Shown here: piece after piece, positions 9,649 through 17,897 of the stretch
Layout of the letters: each line of letters starts with the position of its first letter
How positions within the stretch are numbered: the first letter of the stretch is position 1
Position numbers and translations under genes: made by a program
From: Vibrio nigripulchritudo ATCC 27043
GTDB lineage: Bacteria; Pseudomonadota; Gammaproteobacteria; Enterobacterales; Vibrionaceae
DNA: 64,000 bases
Reading direction: 5' to 3'
Assembly (NCBI RefSeq): GCF_000222685.1
Contig: NZ_AFWJ01000024.1
Coordinates: 17,362-81,361, forward strand
The notes under the pieces: generated by a model
Databases searched by the model: none
What the model was told of the DNA's origin: nothing
The model's input: only the letters and a program-made list of their open reading frames with translations

Positions 9649-10039
9649 TATCTAATCCTATGCATTCTTCTGATTCGTGATTGAGGGATTTTAGGTAAAT
9701 GATCACTGCCTCCCTTTGCCCGCTATCTTTGATACCCGCTACTGTCATTTTAGTCCCCGGAATGGTTTTTCTTGGGTTTTCTAAAAAACGATCCAGAGTT
9801 TCTGCGTTCCATACGCTTTCAGAATCAAGCATCGCCTGGCTGTAACGGTAGTTTTTTTGACTGCCAACCTCCTTGCCAAATAAAAAACAGTGCCTCGGAC
9901 CCGTGCGATGAAAGGTAGGGGAGTGGCATCCAAGACAGGTTTGATACACCTCTTTGCCTAATTCAAGAACTTCACCCTGTTCAAGAGCTTTAGCCTGAGC
10001 AAATGGGGCTAAAACCAGTAATAACAAAATACAACGCAT
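9638..10039 (-). CDS. Small periplasmic class I c-type cytochrome
   Basis: A 133-residue monohaem cytochrome c with a short signal peptide (cleavage near APFAQA). The haem attachment motif is CLGCH, and the sixth ligand is probably the methionine in PGTKMTVAG, typical of mitochondrial-like or c552 class I cytochromes. A Cys-bearing stretch GPRHCFLFGKEVGSQ lies between them. It would carry electrons in the periplasm. It sits between a Tat-exported ferritin-like protein and an ECF sigma factor, overlapping the latter, which implies co-regulation in a redox or metal stress unit. Confidence 0.88.
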   Translation of the reverse strand: MRCILLLLVLAPFAQAKALEQGEVLELGKEVYQTCLGCHSPTFHRTGPRHCFLFGKEVGSQKNYRYSQAMLDSESVWNAETLDRFLENPRKTIPGTKMTVAGIKDSGQREAVIIYLKSLNHESEECIGLDNDG

Positions 10040-10121
10040 AACTTCTCCTGATAACGTGGGGAAACGGGCTGAGGGGTATGCTCAGCCGATTTCGTTGCTC
10101 TGATGCGCAAAGTAAACGCTA

Positions 10122-10724
10122 TTAAGAAAAGAATGCGCCTGGAACTGGATCCAGTCCGAGTGCATTTCTGAGGATAGCCCAGTGCATGGCTTCGTCGGCC
10201 AGAATGCTGGCGGCTGCTTTGGAGTAATCCCTGTTATCGAATAATGGAATGGCACCAGCATAGGCACTGACTGCTCCGCGCTCTAACTGGGCAGCAAACA
10301 TTAAAACGTCTGAAGGGCGTTTGAGTTGTTCGACGGGGAACTGATACTGCTCTTCGGGCGTATTGGGTGTGCCACCAAGCTGGGTGACAACCGATGCGAG
10401 CAGTTCGATGTGCTCTTTATGGTGTCCCTGAAACTGCACGGCAACTTTAAGTAATTCTGGGCTTAGTAGCTGGCTTTCCGCTCCTAACTGATAGGCCGCA
10501 ACGGCTTCCTGTTCCGCGGAGATAGCTGTGTTCAGAATGGCGATATCGTTTTGAGCGGTAGAATCGGAGGCATAACCACCATGATGGTTTGCCCGAGCAG
10601 TGTAACAACCGCTCATCATGGTTAGTGCTGTGGCAGAAAGTGTTGCTGCGCCAAAGCCTTTAAGAAAACCTCGGCGATTAAACATATCCTTGTGGTAGAC
10701 ATTGATTGCTTCTTTGGTACTCAT
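10122..10724 (-). CDS. Tat-exported ferritin-like domain lipoprotein
   Basis: A 200-residue ferritin-like four-helix protein. The N-terminus has a twin-arginine motif (NRRGFLKGF) followed by a hydrophobic stretch ending MMSGC, so it looks like a Tat-exported lipoprotein. Helices contain the spaced acidic/His residues of ferritin-like folds: AISAEQEAVAAY, FQGHHKEHIELL, AAQLERGAVSAY and LADEAMHWAIL, consistent with a di-iron site. The usual role of such proteins is unclear (stress or metal handling). It is first in the leftward group with a cytochrome c and an ECF sigma factor, separated from the cytochrome gene by 82 nt. Confidence 0.82.
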   Translation of the reverse strand: MSTKEAINVYHKDMFNRRGFLKGFGAATLSATALTMMSGCYTARANHHGGYASDSTAQNDIAILNTAISAEQEAVAAYQLGAESQLLSPELLKVAVQFQGHHKEHIELLASVVTQLGGTPNTPEEQYQFPVEQLKRPSDVLMFAAQLERGAVSAYAGAIPLFDNRDYSKAAASILADEAMHWAILRNALGLDPVPGAFFS

Positions 10725-10823
10725 TCTTTTTCTCCTTTATCACCCAGCCAATTTTCTGGGTGTTAAAGGTAAAGATGAGTTCACGGCAGAAAGGGAACAA
10801 AATTTAATCGCAAAAGGTCAATA

Positions 10824-11089
10824 TATACCCAAGTGACCTCAAGATGCCGGATTCAGAGCCTCATATTCTGTTTCAGTTCAAGGAAAAGAACGCAGTGGAA
10901 TGACCCGTCCTTTCCAAGTTCTTTGACGATGAAATGGAGCAGAATATGGGCTCCCAAGGGCGAGTTTAACTGGCTTTCATACTGCGTTACCGATTCTTGA
11001 TTTAGAACCACTAGATCTTCAAATCGGTGTCTTGTCTGAAAGCCAGTTAATTCTCGCTGAACCTAGCATCTTGAGGTTACTTGGGTATA
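10824..11089. repeat. MITE-like palindromic element with 24-bp terminal inverted repeats
   Basis: The ends are inverted copies: 10824-10847 begins TATACCCAAGTGACCTCAAG and 11066-11089 is its reverse complement with one mismatch in 24. Inside are further inverted pairs: AACTGGCTTTCA (10968-10979) with TGAAAGCCAGTT (11037-11048), and CATATTCTG with CAGAATATG in the left half. There is no coding capacity. The structure suits a non-autonomous miniature transposable or palindromic repeat element. It lies between the PhoD-like gene and the ferritin-like gene, five bases from the former's stop. A related single end occurs at 50995-51018. Confidence 0.8.
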
Positions 11090-11093
11090 AGCT

Positions 11094-13001
11094 CTAAGAA
11101 CTTTGCTTTGTTGGTGTGAAGTCCACTTCATCCCCGTCCCCTTTTAAAATGGACACTCGCTGGGGTTTTCCTGTTGAATCCAGTCTAACCTCACCGATAG
11201 CGGTGGAGTTTACCAACCTGCGCACGCCTTCTATGCTTGGGTCGCGCTTTTGGATTTTCAGCCGCTTACGTTTGGTGAAGAAATTCAGTGGAGAGCGGGG
11301 GGAATAGAGTAACCTGTCCGCGTGGTCACAAAAGCCCAGCAGAGGCTCTGGGAACTGAGCCTTAATACCACTGCACGTGATCTGATGAATATTAGGGCTG
11401 CATTTTCTGAACCTGAGCTTAATGTCGTAGGCAAAAGAGTAGTGAACATCCCCAGACAGGATTACAAAATTAGTCGGTGTTTTGGTGTGCGTAAATATGC
11501 TCAGGAGTGTATTGGCACTTCCCGGGTGTGCCATCCAGTTCTCGGCGTCGATCACTAGTGGCTGACCCAGCATGGTCATGGCCTTTTGTAGCGCTTCAAT
11601 AAACTTCACCCCAAACATTGGTGCAGCAGACACAACAACTACCTTATCCTGATGCATCAGCTCATGTTGAAATTCCATCAAGGCTTCCCAGTCCATCAAG
11701 CCAGAAGGTTTATTCATCTTCGATTCTGAACGCCAGCGTCGGGTACGAGTGTCTAATACCACGACTTTAGGGGAGGTTGGAATGGTGTAATGCCACCTCT
11801 CGAACTGGTACAGGTATCGTATAAACGCGTCCTGAGATTCTGATTCGGGCGAATCAAAATAAGCGTTTGCCAGCGCCATAAATTCGGAATTGAACTGATG
11901 AGGGTCGTTTCCCCAGCCCTGACAGAGCCAGTAACTGATGAGCCCGTTGCCAATGATTCGTTCCGAGAACGGGTGACCATACGTGGCCTGCTCCCACCCA
12001 ATGGTGAGATTCCAGTCGTCGGTGACGTCATGGTCGTCAAAAATCATATAGGTCGGAATGTGTGCCAGCAGCCTCTGAACGTTAGATAAGCCAGCTACAA
12101 ACAAGCAGATTTGTTCTGCCTCTTTAGCCCAGCGTTGCTTGTTAGTGTCGCTTAATGAATCCGGTGCCTGAGTGTACCCAAGATGCTCCCATAGCGTTGG
12201 CGACCACACCAGAAGGTACATGGCAAAAAATTCTGAAAAGCTGATCAGATGGTTTCCGCAGTCGCGAGAACTGAATATCGGAGATTCGGACTGCGGCAAA
12301 AAAGACCACAACCAACTGCGTTCTTCGATATAAGTGGGAAGCAGTGACTCCCGACCATAAAAGCATTGAGGGTGGGAGTAGAGTTCAGAAGCCGTACCAA
12401 AGGGAGCACTTTCAAAGGTTTCTTGTGGCAGACCGAGCAAATCTATAACCTGCAAAATAGCATTCAGCATCGGTCCGGCAACGTGATCGGCGTAAATTTG
12501 ATCACCCGACATCAAAAGCATGTCTGGTCGCTCTGTCAACTTTTGCGAAAGCACTTTATTGTCAGCCGCGACCAATGCATCTTTGCCATTATGATGAGGA
12601 TTGCGGCAGGAACCATGCAAGATGTATTCAGCGGATGTAGAAATCTTAAATTCAATTCGCTGTTCTTGATCATAAGTTAGATGAGGGTACTGAGCAGCGA
12701 GGCTTCCATATTGGGTGTTGAAGTCATAGGAAAGTGTTTGGTCGACGGGAAAGTCATTTTCCAGGTGCACCAAAGTAACGTAAGCATTCTTTCCAACCTT
12801 AACGGTAGAGACATCAGCCATGTCATGGCTTAGCCAAGGCATGTCGGCTTTATCCAAAAATAACTCAATTGTTCCGGTTACGGGCTCACTGGTAACTAGC
12901 CAAAAGACCAGCTCACTCGCAGTGGCTTTACGTAAAATGGGGCCAGATATTAAGAAAGGAAGCGCTTTTTGCTGATTCATAAACTCTCTATAGGAACGCA
13001 A
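11094..13001 (-). CDS. PhoD-like metallophosphatase
   Basis: A 635-residue calcineurin-like phosphoesterase of the PhoD group. Metal-binding blocks appear in order: HGSCRNPHHNGKDA, LMSGDQIYADHV, MIFDDHDVTDDWN and LSGDVHYSFAYDI. VVVLDTRTRRWRS lies between them. The N-terminal ~130 residues form the beta-sandwich lead domain usual in PhoD. I see no signal peptide at the chosen start, so it may act in the cytoplasm, unlike classical secreted PhoD. It is a monocistronic-looking leftward gene bounded by a MITE-like element at its 3' end. The substrate (phosphodiester or other phosphate ester) is not predictable. Confidence 0.88.
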   Translation of the reverse strand: MRSYREFMNQQKALPFLISGPILRKATASELVFWLVTSEPVTGTIELFLDKADMPWLSHDMADVSTVKVGKNAYVTLVHLENDFPVDQTLSYDFNTQYGSLAAQYPHLTYDQEQRIEFKISTSAEYILHGSCRNPHHNGKDALVAADNKVLSQKLTERPDMLLMSGDQIYADHVAGPMLNAILQVIDLLGLPQETFESAPFGTASELYSHPQCFYGRESLLPTYIEERSWLWSFLPQSESPIFSSRDCGNHLISFSEFFAMYLLVWSPTLWEHLGYTQAPDSLSDTNKQRWAKEAEQICLFVAGLSNVQRLLAHIPTYMIFDDHDVTDDWNLTIGWEQATYGHPFSERIIGNGLISYWLCQGWGNDPHQFNSEFMALANAYFDSPESESQDAFIRYLYQFERWHYTIPTSPKVVVLDTRTRRWRSESKMNKPSGLMDWEALMEFQHELMHQDKVVVVSAAPMFGVKFIEALQKAMTMLGQPLVIDAENWMAHPGSANTLLSIFTHTKTPTNFVILSGDVHYSFAYDIKLRFRKCSPNIHQITCSGIKAQFPEPLLGFCDHADRLLYSPRSPLNFFTKRKRLKIQKRDPSIEGVRRLVNSTAIGEVRLDSTGKPQRVSILKGDGDEVDFTPTKQSS

Positions 13002-13095
13002 GCATCTTAAGGTGAGTATATTACCTTAAACCTCACACCGGCTTCTGTATACAAATGTAAAAAGCATTGAAAGAACTCACGTTTATGAGCGGTGC

Positions 13096-14538
13096 TTACG
13101 CGATTGATTTTGAAGATGGCTTCTTCAAGCTCAATTTGCACAGCAGAGCCTCAGGTACAGGCAGAATCTTTAGATAAATGAAGGCAACAGATATCGCCAG
13201 ACCAACTCCTGTTCCCATTACTATTTCAGGTACTGCGGGTAAGAGCTTAACTAGCCATTGATACACTCCCCAAGCCACAACAGAAAGCATAGTGCTTAAT
13301 ATCCATTTGGAATGATTGTACGGAAGGTATTCCATTGACTGGCTCACAGAATAGAGCAGCAACAGTCGCATTGTGTATGCGCTACCGAGTACGGCAACCA
13401 CTCCCCACAATCCATAAATAGGTACAAAGATGAAATACCCAGCAGTGGCGACAACAGCACATATCCCCTGAATCCACATCTGTGCTTGGCTGGAGTCTCC
13501 GCTGTAGCAACCCAGGTTCAGATAATCGCCCGCATTTTTAATTACGTTTATCGCGAGCAGGACGACCACGATGGTACTGGATAGCTGATAGCTCTCGGGA
13601 AGAGCAAAAGCAATAAAACCCGGTACGGTCAGGATCATTCCCAAACCAAAGAATATTCCCAAATTAGTGCCAAGCATGGCTTTGTCGGCGCAAATCTGTT
13701 TGCCATCTGGTTGTTGTAACAAGGAGATTCGATTGGGGAACCACCAGAGCGAGTATGGTTGCAACACTAAACCTAAGATCAACGCAAACTTTACGGCAAT
13801 CGCGTACACCGCCAGTTCTTCTACACCCACATAGCTGGCGAGCAGCCATCGGTCTAAACCCGTAATCATATACATGGATAAGAAGCCAGCGAGTGTAGGC
13901 AAACTGAATTGGAGTAGCATTTTAGAGTGCTTAAGATAACCAAAACGCCTCATTTGTTGCCACTGATACCCAAACAGACAAAGTAAGAGCAAGCTACTCG
14001 ACACTGCTCCGGATATCAGGACCGCATCTATGCCGTATCCCAATTCCAACAAAACAAACGTTAAAAATGCCTGACCAAGCGCTTTACCTACGTTCAATAC
14101 GCAAAATCGCTTAGCCAGTTCATTCATTCTCATCAAAGTCAGTGGAATGGTAATGAGACCATCCAACAAAGTTGGTACGGCTAAAAGTAAGATCTGATAT
14201 TCGGATACCGCTACAGGAAGCAGAGTAACTAAGAGCGGGACGGTTGCGATTAACAGCAAAGCGCCTAAGACGCAAAAAATGGCACTGAGTGAGAAGCAAT
14301 TTGAAATTAGGGTATGTTTTTCTTCACCTTTTGCGGTGCCCACATAGCGATACATGGCATTAACCAACCCAAAGCTAAACACTATCGTACCTATGTCTGC
14401 CAGCAGTATTAAAGCTTCCAAAGAGCCGTATTCAGTCAGCGACAGTTTACGGGTCAGGTAAGGGATCATCATCAGCGATACCCCTTTCATCATAATGATG
14501 CCAACAGCGTAATAGGCAGATTGAGTCAATGCTCTCAT
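13096..14538 (-). CDS. Polysaccharide flippase (Wzx/MOP superfamily)
   Basis: A 480-residue integral membrane protein with about 12-14 hydrophobic helices and no soluble domain. The N-terminus (YYAVGIIMMKGVSLMMIPYLTR, then SLTEYGSLEALI) is characteristic of polysaccharide-biosynthesis flippases that move undecaprenyl-linked oligosaccharides across the inner membrane. It is divergent from a GT4 glycosyltransferase 342 bp away; together they look like part of a surface glycan pathway, but no other glycan genes are adjacent. Confidence 0.85.
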   Translation of the reverse strand: MRALTQSAYYAVGIIMMKGVSLMMIPYLTRKLSLTEYGSLEALILLADIGTIVFSFGLVNAMYRYVGTAKGEEKHTLISNCFSLSAIFCVLGALLLIATVPLLVTLLPVAVSEYQILLLAVPTLLDGLITIPLTLMRMNELAKRFCVLNVGKALGQAFLTFVLLELGYGIDAVLISGAVSSSLLLLCLFGYQWQQMRRFGYLKHSKMLLQFSLPTLAGFLSMYMITGLDRWLLASYVGVEELAVYAIAVKFALILGLVLQPYSLWWFPNRISLLQQPDGKQICADKAMLGTNLGIFFGLGMILTVPGFIAFALPESYQLSSTIVVVLLAINVIKNAGDYLNLGCYSGDSSQAQMWIQGICAVVATAGYFIFVPIYGLWGVVAVLGSAYTMRLLLLYSVSQSMEYLPYNHSKWILSTMLSVVAWGVYQWLVKLLPAVPEIVMGTGVGLAISVAFIYLKILPVPEALLCKLSLKKPSSKSIA

Positions 14539-14880
14539 AAACAGTTTACCTTTTTGTCGGTTCGTTACCGAATGTACAGAGCAGAAAATATGCCATTTCG
14601 TAACCTATTGATTTTATGTGTTTAAATCAGGTCGCAAAGCAAACTTAAGCGCCAGTTGAATCATTTGACGCATCGGAATTCAGATTGCTTGTCAGAATGA
14701 GAAATACATCTGGTCGCGACGACAGGAGCACAATGGTCATATCGTAGGTGTCAGAAAAATAAGGCTATTTTGAGTTGGTTCGGATTTTGCCTAGTAACAA
14801 GTTAACAAGCGAGGTCAACGAGCTAAACCAACAAGCTAAATCAACAAGACCTAGGCACAAATCGACATAAGAGAACGACT
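14539..14880. other. Divergent intergenic region with imperfect AACAAG repeats
   Basis: 342 bp between the flippase and glycosyltransferase genes, holding both promoters. Between about 14795 and 14853 the motif AACAAG/AACGAG followed by a few bases recurs five times at irregular 8-16 base spacing, bracketed by CCTAG on each side. I can assign no factor to it. Confidence 0.45.
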
Positions 14881-16026
14881 ATGAAAAAAGTAGCCTTCAT
14901 CACTCCGAAATACCCAGTGCTCAGTGAAACCTTTATTCAAACCGAGGTGGATTCCATTCAAGCGTGCGGACATGAAGTATGTGTCTTTGCTTTTGAGAAA
15001 GTTCCAAGTGACAAAGCGTTTAGCTACGGGGTGTTCAAAGTTGGAGAGGATGCTTCCAAATCCATGTACCGCAGAATAAGGCTAACGGGGATTATGGCGG
15101 CGATGGGCTTTGTAAATGAACAGGAAGGCATGCCTAAGAAATCACTTTTCTATTATGGCTTGAAGTTGGCGCTACAGCTTGCAGAAGCGAACGTTGATCA
15201 TGTTCACGCGCATTTCTGCCAGCATACTGCGGCACATGCCATTGTTGCAGCCAAAATCCTGGGTATCAGCTGTTCGTTTGTGGGGCATGGACACGACGTG
15301 TATGAATCGGCATTCGATATCGACAAGAAAATACAGGCAAGCGACTTTGTTGTCGCGGTATGTAAAGACATGATGCAAGACTTCGCTGATTTGGCGAAAG
15401 GCAACATCAAGCTTCTGCATTGTGGCGTAAAAACAGAACGCTTTGTCCTGCAGGAAAAAATGCCATCGGAGACACTCAGATTGGTTTTTCTGGGAAGGCT
15501 GGTGGTCTCAAAAGGCGTTCAATACTTACTTGAAGCTCTGGTTCCAGTGGTTGAACGCTACAATATTCAGCTCGATATAGTGGGCGACGGAAATATGAAA
15601 GCTCAGTTAGAAGCGCAGTCGGAGTCTTTAGGGCTAACCGACCATGTAAACTTTCTGGGTTCTCAACCTCATTCCTGGGTTAAAGATAACCTGTCGCAAT
15701 ACGACTGTCTGGTTGCTCCATTTTGTTTTTCCGATACCGGTTGTGTCGATACCGGGCCGCTGGTTTTGAAAGAGGCGATGGCAGTTGGTACGCCTGTGAT
15801 CACATCCAACATCATGGGGTGCAAAGAAATCGTTTCTCCAGAGACGGGATACCTGGTGAATGAGAAAAGTGCTGCTGAGCTAACCGAAAAATTGGTGGAG
15901 TTTGCTCAACTTTCGATTGAGGAAAGAGTGCGAATGGGGCACAGCGCCAGAGAACGAGTGGTTACTCACTTCAATGCACTAAAACAGGCAAAACAACTGT
16001 CGACCTGGATAGAAAATACCGCTTAA
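14881..16026 (+). CDS. Glycosyltransferase family 4
   Basis: A 381-residue GT-B retaining glycosyltransferase. The N-terminal acceptor domain contains PVLSETFIQTEV, DHVHAHFCQHTAAHA and GHGHDVYE. The C-terminal nucleotide-sugar domain contains VFLGRLVVSKGVQYL and the E-x7-E type motif in KEAMAVGTPVITSNIMG. It acts at the inner membrane in glycan assembly, probably of an exported polysaccharide given the divergent flippase. The start has only a weak ribosome site (AGAGAACGACT). Donor and acceptor sugars are unknown. Confidence 0.88.
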   Translation: MKKVAFITPKYPVLSETFIQTEVDSIQACGHEVCVFAFEKVPSDKAFSYGVFKVGEDASKSMYRRIRLTGIMAAMGFVNEQEGMPKKSLFYYGLKLALQLAEANVDHVHAHFCQHTAAHAIVAAKILGISCSFVGHGHDVYESAFDIDKKIQASDFVVAVCKDMMQDFADLAKGNIKLLHCGVKTERFVLQEKMPSETLRLVFLGRLVVSKGVQYLLEALVPVVERYNIQLDIVGDGNMKAQLEAQSESLGLTDHVNFLGSQPHSWVKDNLSQYDCLVAPFCFSDTGCVDTGPLVLKEAMAVGTPVITSNIMGCKEIVSPETGYLVNEKSAAELTEKLVEFAQLSIEERVRMGHSARERVVTHFNALKQAKQLSTWIENTA

Positions 16027-16144
16027 AATCGCTCAAAAAACGTTTACTTGCCTATGACTTTATTATGACAAAGGTTGCACTTTCATTTTATAAAACATCC
16101 TTGCTGTACGGGAAATTTGGAAAAATTACTAAAGGATAATCATC

Positions 16145-16534
16145 ATGAAAACTCGCAACGTAATGGTGTCTTTGGCACTGCTAATGTCTGCTCCTGTCTG
16201 GGCAGGCATTTTCGGGGACAGTGCTTCAGCAAAATTTGAAAATTATCAGGAGATGGCTTCTTCCGGTATTTTTGAGCAAGGTTGGTTACCCCCTTATCTA
16301 CCAAAATCTGCAGTGAATATTGAAGAAAAACACGACATGGAAACTAATGTCGTGATGGCAACGTTTGAATACGATCCACAGGACACCGGATCTGTTCAGG
16401 AACACTGCGATCTTATGACCGAAACGGAAGATAGCGCTCGCTACGCTTGTGACAATGGTGAAAGCGAAGCTTTCATTGAACTAAGAAAAGATGGTAGCGC
16501 GACTTACTCAAGTCAGCCTAAAGTCACAGAGTAA
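16145..16534 (+). CDS. Small secreted protein of unknown function
   Basis: A 129-residue protein not recognised as any family. AAAGGATAATC upstream of the ATG is a good ribosome site. A clear signal peptide (Lys/Arg start, hydrophobic core, cleavage at VWA-GIF) directs it to the periplasm or beyond. The mature part is acidic with two cysteines (EHCDL and YACDN), which could form a disulfide. It stands alone between the glycosyltransferase and a terminator that serves the opposite strand. Confidence 0.72.
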   Translation: MKTRNVMVSLALLMSAPVWAGIFGDSASAKFENYQEMASSGIFEQGWLPPYLPKSAVNIEEKHDMETNVVMATFEYDPQDTGSVQEHCDLMTETEDSARYACDNGESEAFIELRKDGSATYSSQPKVTE

Positions 16535-16839
16535 AATAGGGAATAAGCTATAAGTTTATGTCTCTAAACAAAAAAATCCCCAGTTTGATGCTGGGGATTT
16601 GACTTAGATGTATCTTGGTTTTTTTAGATATTTCTATTTTTAGTTATCTGACGATGTCAGAGACCGACTTGTTGTCGGTTAGTTTCGCAAGCAAAGGTGC
16701 TCTAAATTTTAGATTTTCATCTTCCTTCACAATACATCATTCTATTTCAAGATGTAAATGCCAAAAGCAGAAAATCCTGTCTTTTTTTGAACACTTTGCC
16801 GAGTTAATTTAGTTTTGTGTATAACCCTTTGAGAAAAAG
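16535..16839. other. Convergent intergenic region
   Basis: 305 bp between the small secreted protein gene and the end of the leftward P450 operon. It holds the hairpin at 16574-16600 (listed separately) and a shorter perfect hairpin, ACCGAC/GTCGGT, at 16663-16679 without a T-tract. A 65-codon open frame here lacks a ribosome site and recognisable content, so I do not call it a gene. Confidence 0.6.
16574..16600 (-). terminator. Rho-independent terminator for the leftward P450 operon
   Basis: Perfect 10-bp stem AAATCCCCAG/CTGGGGATTT with a 7-base loop. The T-tract (seven T, then GTTT) follows it only in the leftward direction, so it best serves the operon ending at 16840, about 240 nt away. 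Confidence 0.75.
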
Positions 16840-17862
16840 CTACTTTTTAGGTGCAGAGCTTTTCTCTCCGTTTACTAGAATCTCCAGGTACTGAGTTAGC
16901 CTGTCCTGCATTTTTTCTTTGCACATGTTTTCATCGCTGGCGAGTTCCTGCTTGATGAGCAACAGCTCCTGAGACAGTTGAGTCACAAACTGAAGCTTCT
17001 CTTTTCGGTACTGGTTTTCCAGTTGCTGCCTGAGCACCGCTGGATTTTGTACCTTCTTAGGGGTAATAAAGGATTTTAGAGTTTCGACGATTCTATCCAG
17101 CAGGTTGTAAACCAGGTTCGCAGAAAACCCTCCAAGCAGTGCCGTGGTAATGCGGATTGCGGCATGGTTTGCTTCGGAATCTGCAATCAGATCGTTGGAT
17201 TGCGCGACGGAATCCAAGTTAATCGGAATCAATTGCGTCAGAGTAATACCCGATATCAAGCCGACAACAAATCTTACCCAATAAGAGCTTTCGTGTTTTG
17301 GGTCATAGATGCCCTGAGTAACGTAGCTATTGGCTTTGAACAAGCCAGCAAAGGAAGCGCCGATAGCCGCGGATGCCAGTAACATTGCCTGAACATAAAG
17401 CAGATCGGTGCCTTCTAAATCAAACATGCTGCTGACCATGTTTTCATTATTGATCGAACCCGACAGGCTAAGTCCAATCAAAGAAAACAGTGAAATCAGT
17501 GCAACTGCCATCATTCTTCGAATCAGCGGGACGCTACCAAGAAACAGAAAAGGAGAGGCTTCTTTGTTTTCCTCGTACATCAATAAAATGGTTTGCGGTT
17601 TGGCTGGTGCAACCAGTTCCGCGAGTTGATTGTAGATGTCGGTAATCTGCTGAGCTCTCATGTCTGTCTCCTCAGACAAATCAGAGTTGAGTAACCGCAT
17701 CAGCTTGCCAGGAACGGTCAGCCCTTTAGAAAACGCATAATGTGCGAGTACTTCACACTCATTTTCCAGCTGGTTAAGAAACTCGCTGTCGACAATGTGT
17801 GGTTCCGGATGATTCGCTTTTCTTTGCTGTGTATCCAATTCATCTGTGTGCGGCATGTCCAT
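16840..17862 (-). CDS. Four-TM membrane protein, last gene of the P450/DyP/patatin operon
   Basis: A 340-residue protein I do not recognise. About residues 1-125 are soluble and charged. Four hydrophobic helices follow (around RMMAVALISLFSLIGLSL, LLYVQAMLLASAAIGASF, WVRFVVGLISGITL and ALLGGFSANLVYNLL). The last ~90 residues are Lys/Glu/Gln-rich and probably coiled coil (RQQLENQYRKEKLQFVTQL). A strong AGGAGGAG ribosome site precedes the ATG, 35 nt after the FadL-type gene. Its position suggests a membrane partner of the lipid-modifying enzymes upstream; function is unknown. Confidence 0.82.
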   Translation of the reverse strand: MDMPHTDELDTQQRKANHPEPHIVDSEFLNQLENECEVLAHYAFSKGLTVPGKLMRLLNSDLSEETDMRAQQITDIYNQLAELVAPAKPQTILLMYEENKEASPFLFLGSVPLIRRMMAVALISLFSLIGLSLSGSINNENMVSSMFDLEGTDLLYVQAMLLASAAIGASFAGLFKANSYVTQGIYDPKHESSYWVRFVVGLISGITLTQLIPINLDSVAQSNDLIADSEANHAAIRITTALLGGFSANLVYNLLDRIVETLKSFITPKKVQNPAVLRQQLENQYRKEKLQFVTQLSQELLLIKQELASDENMCKEKMQDRLTQYLEILVNGEKSSAPKK

Positions 17863-17897
17863 AGCAGACTCCTCCTGGCAGTTAGGGCGTTCTACAA

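Noticed and set aside
16615-16812. 65-codon open frame on the plus strand
   Set aside because: No ribosome site, no recognisable domain, and it lies in the convergent gap beyond a terminator hairpin; most likely chance.
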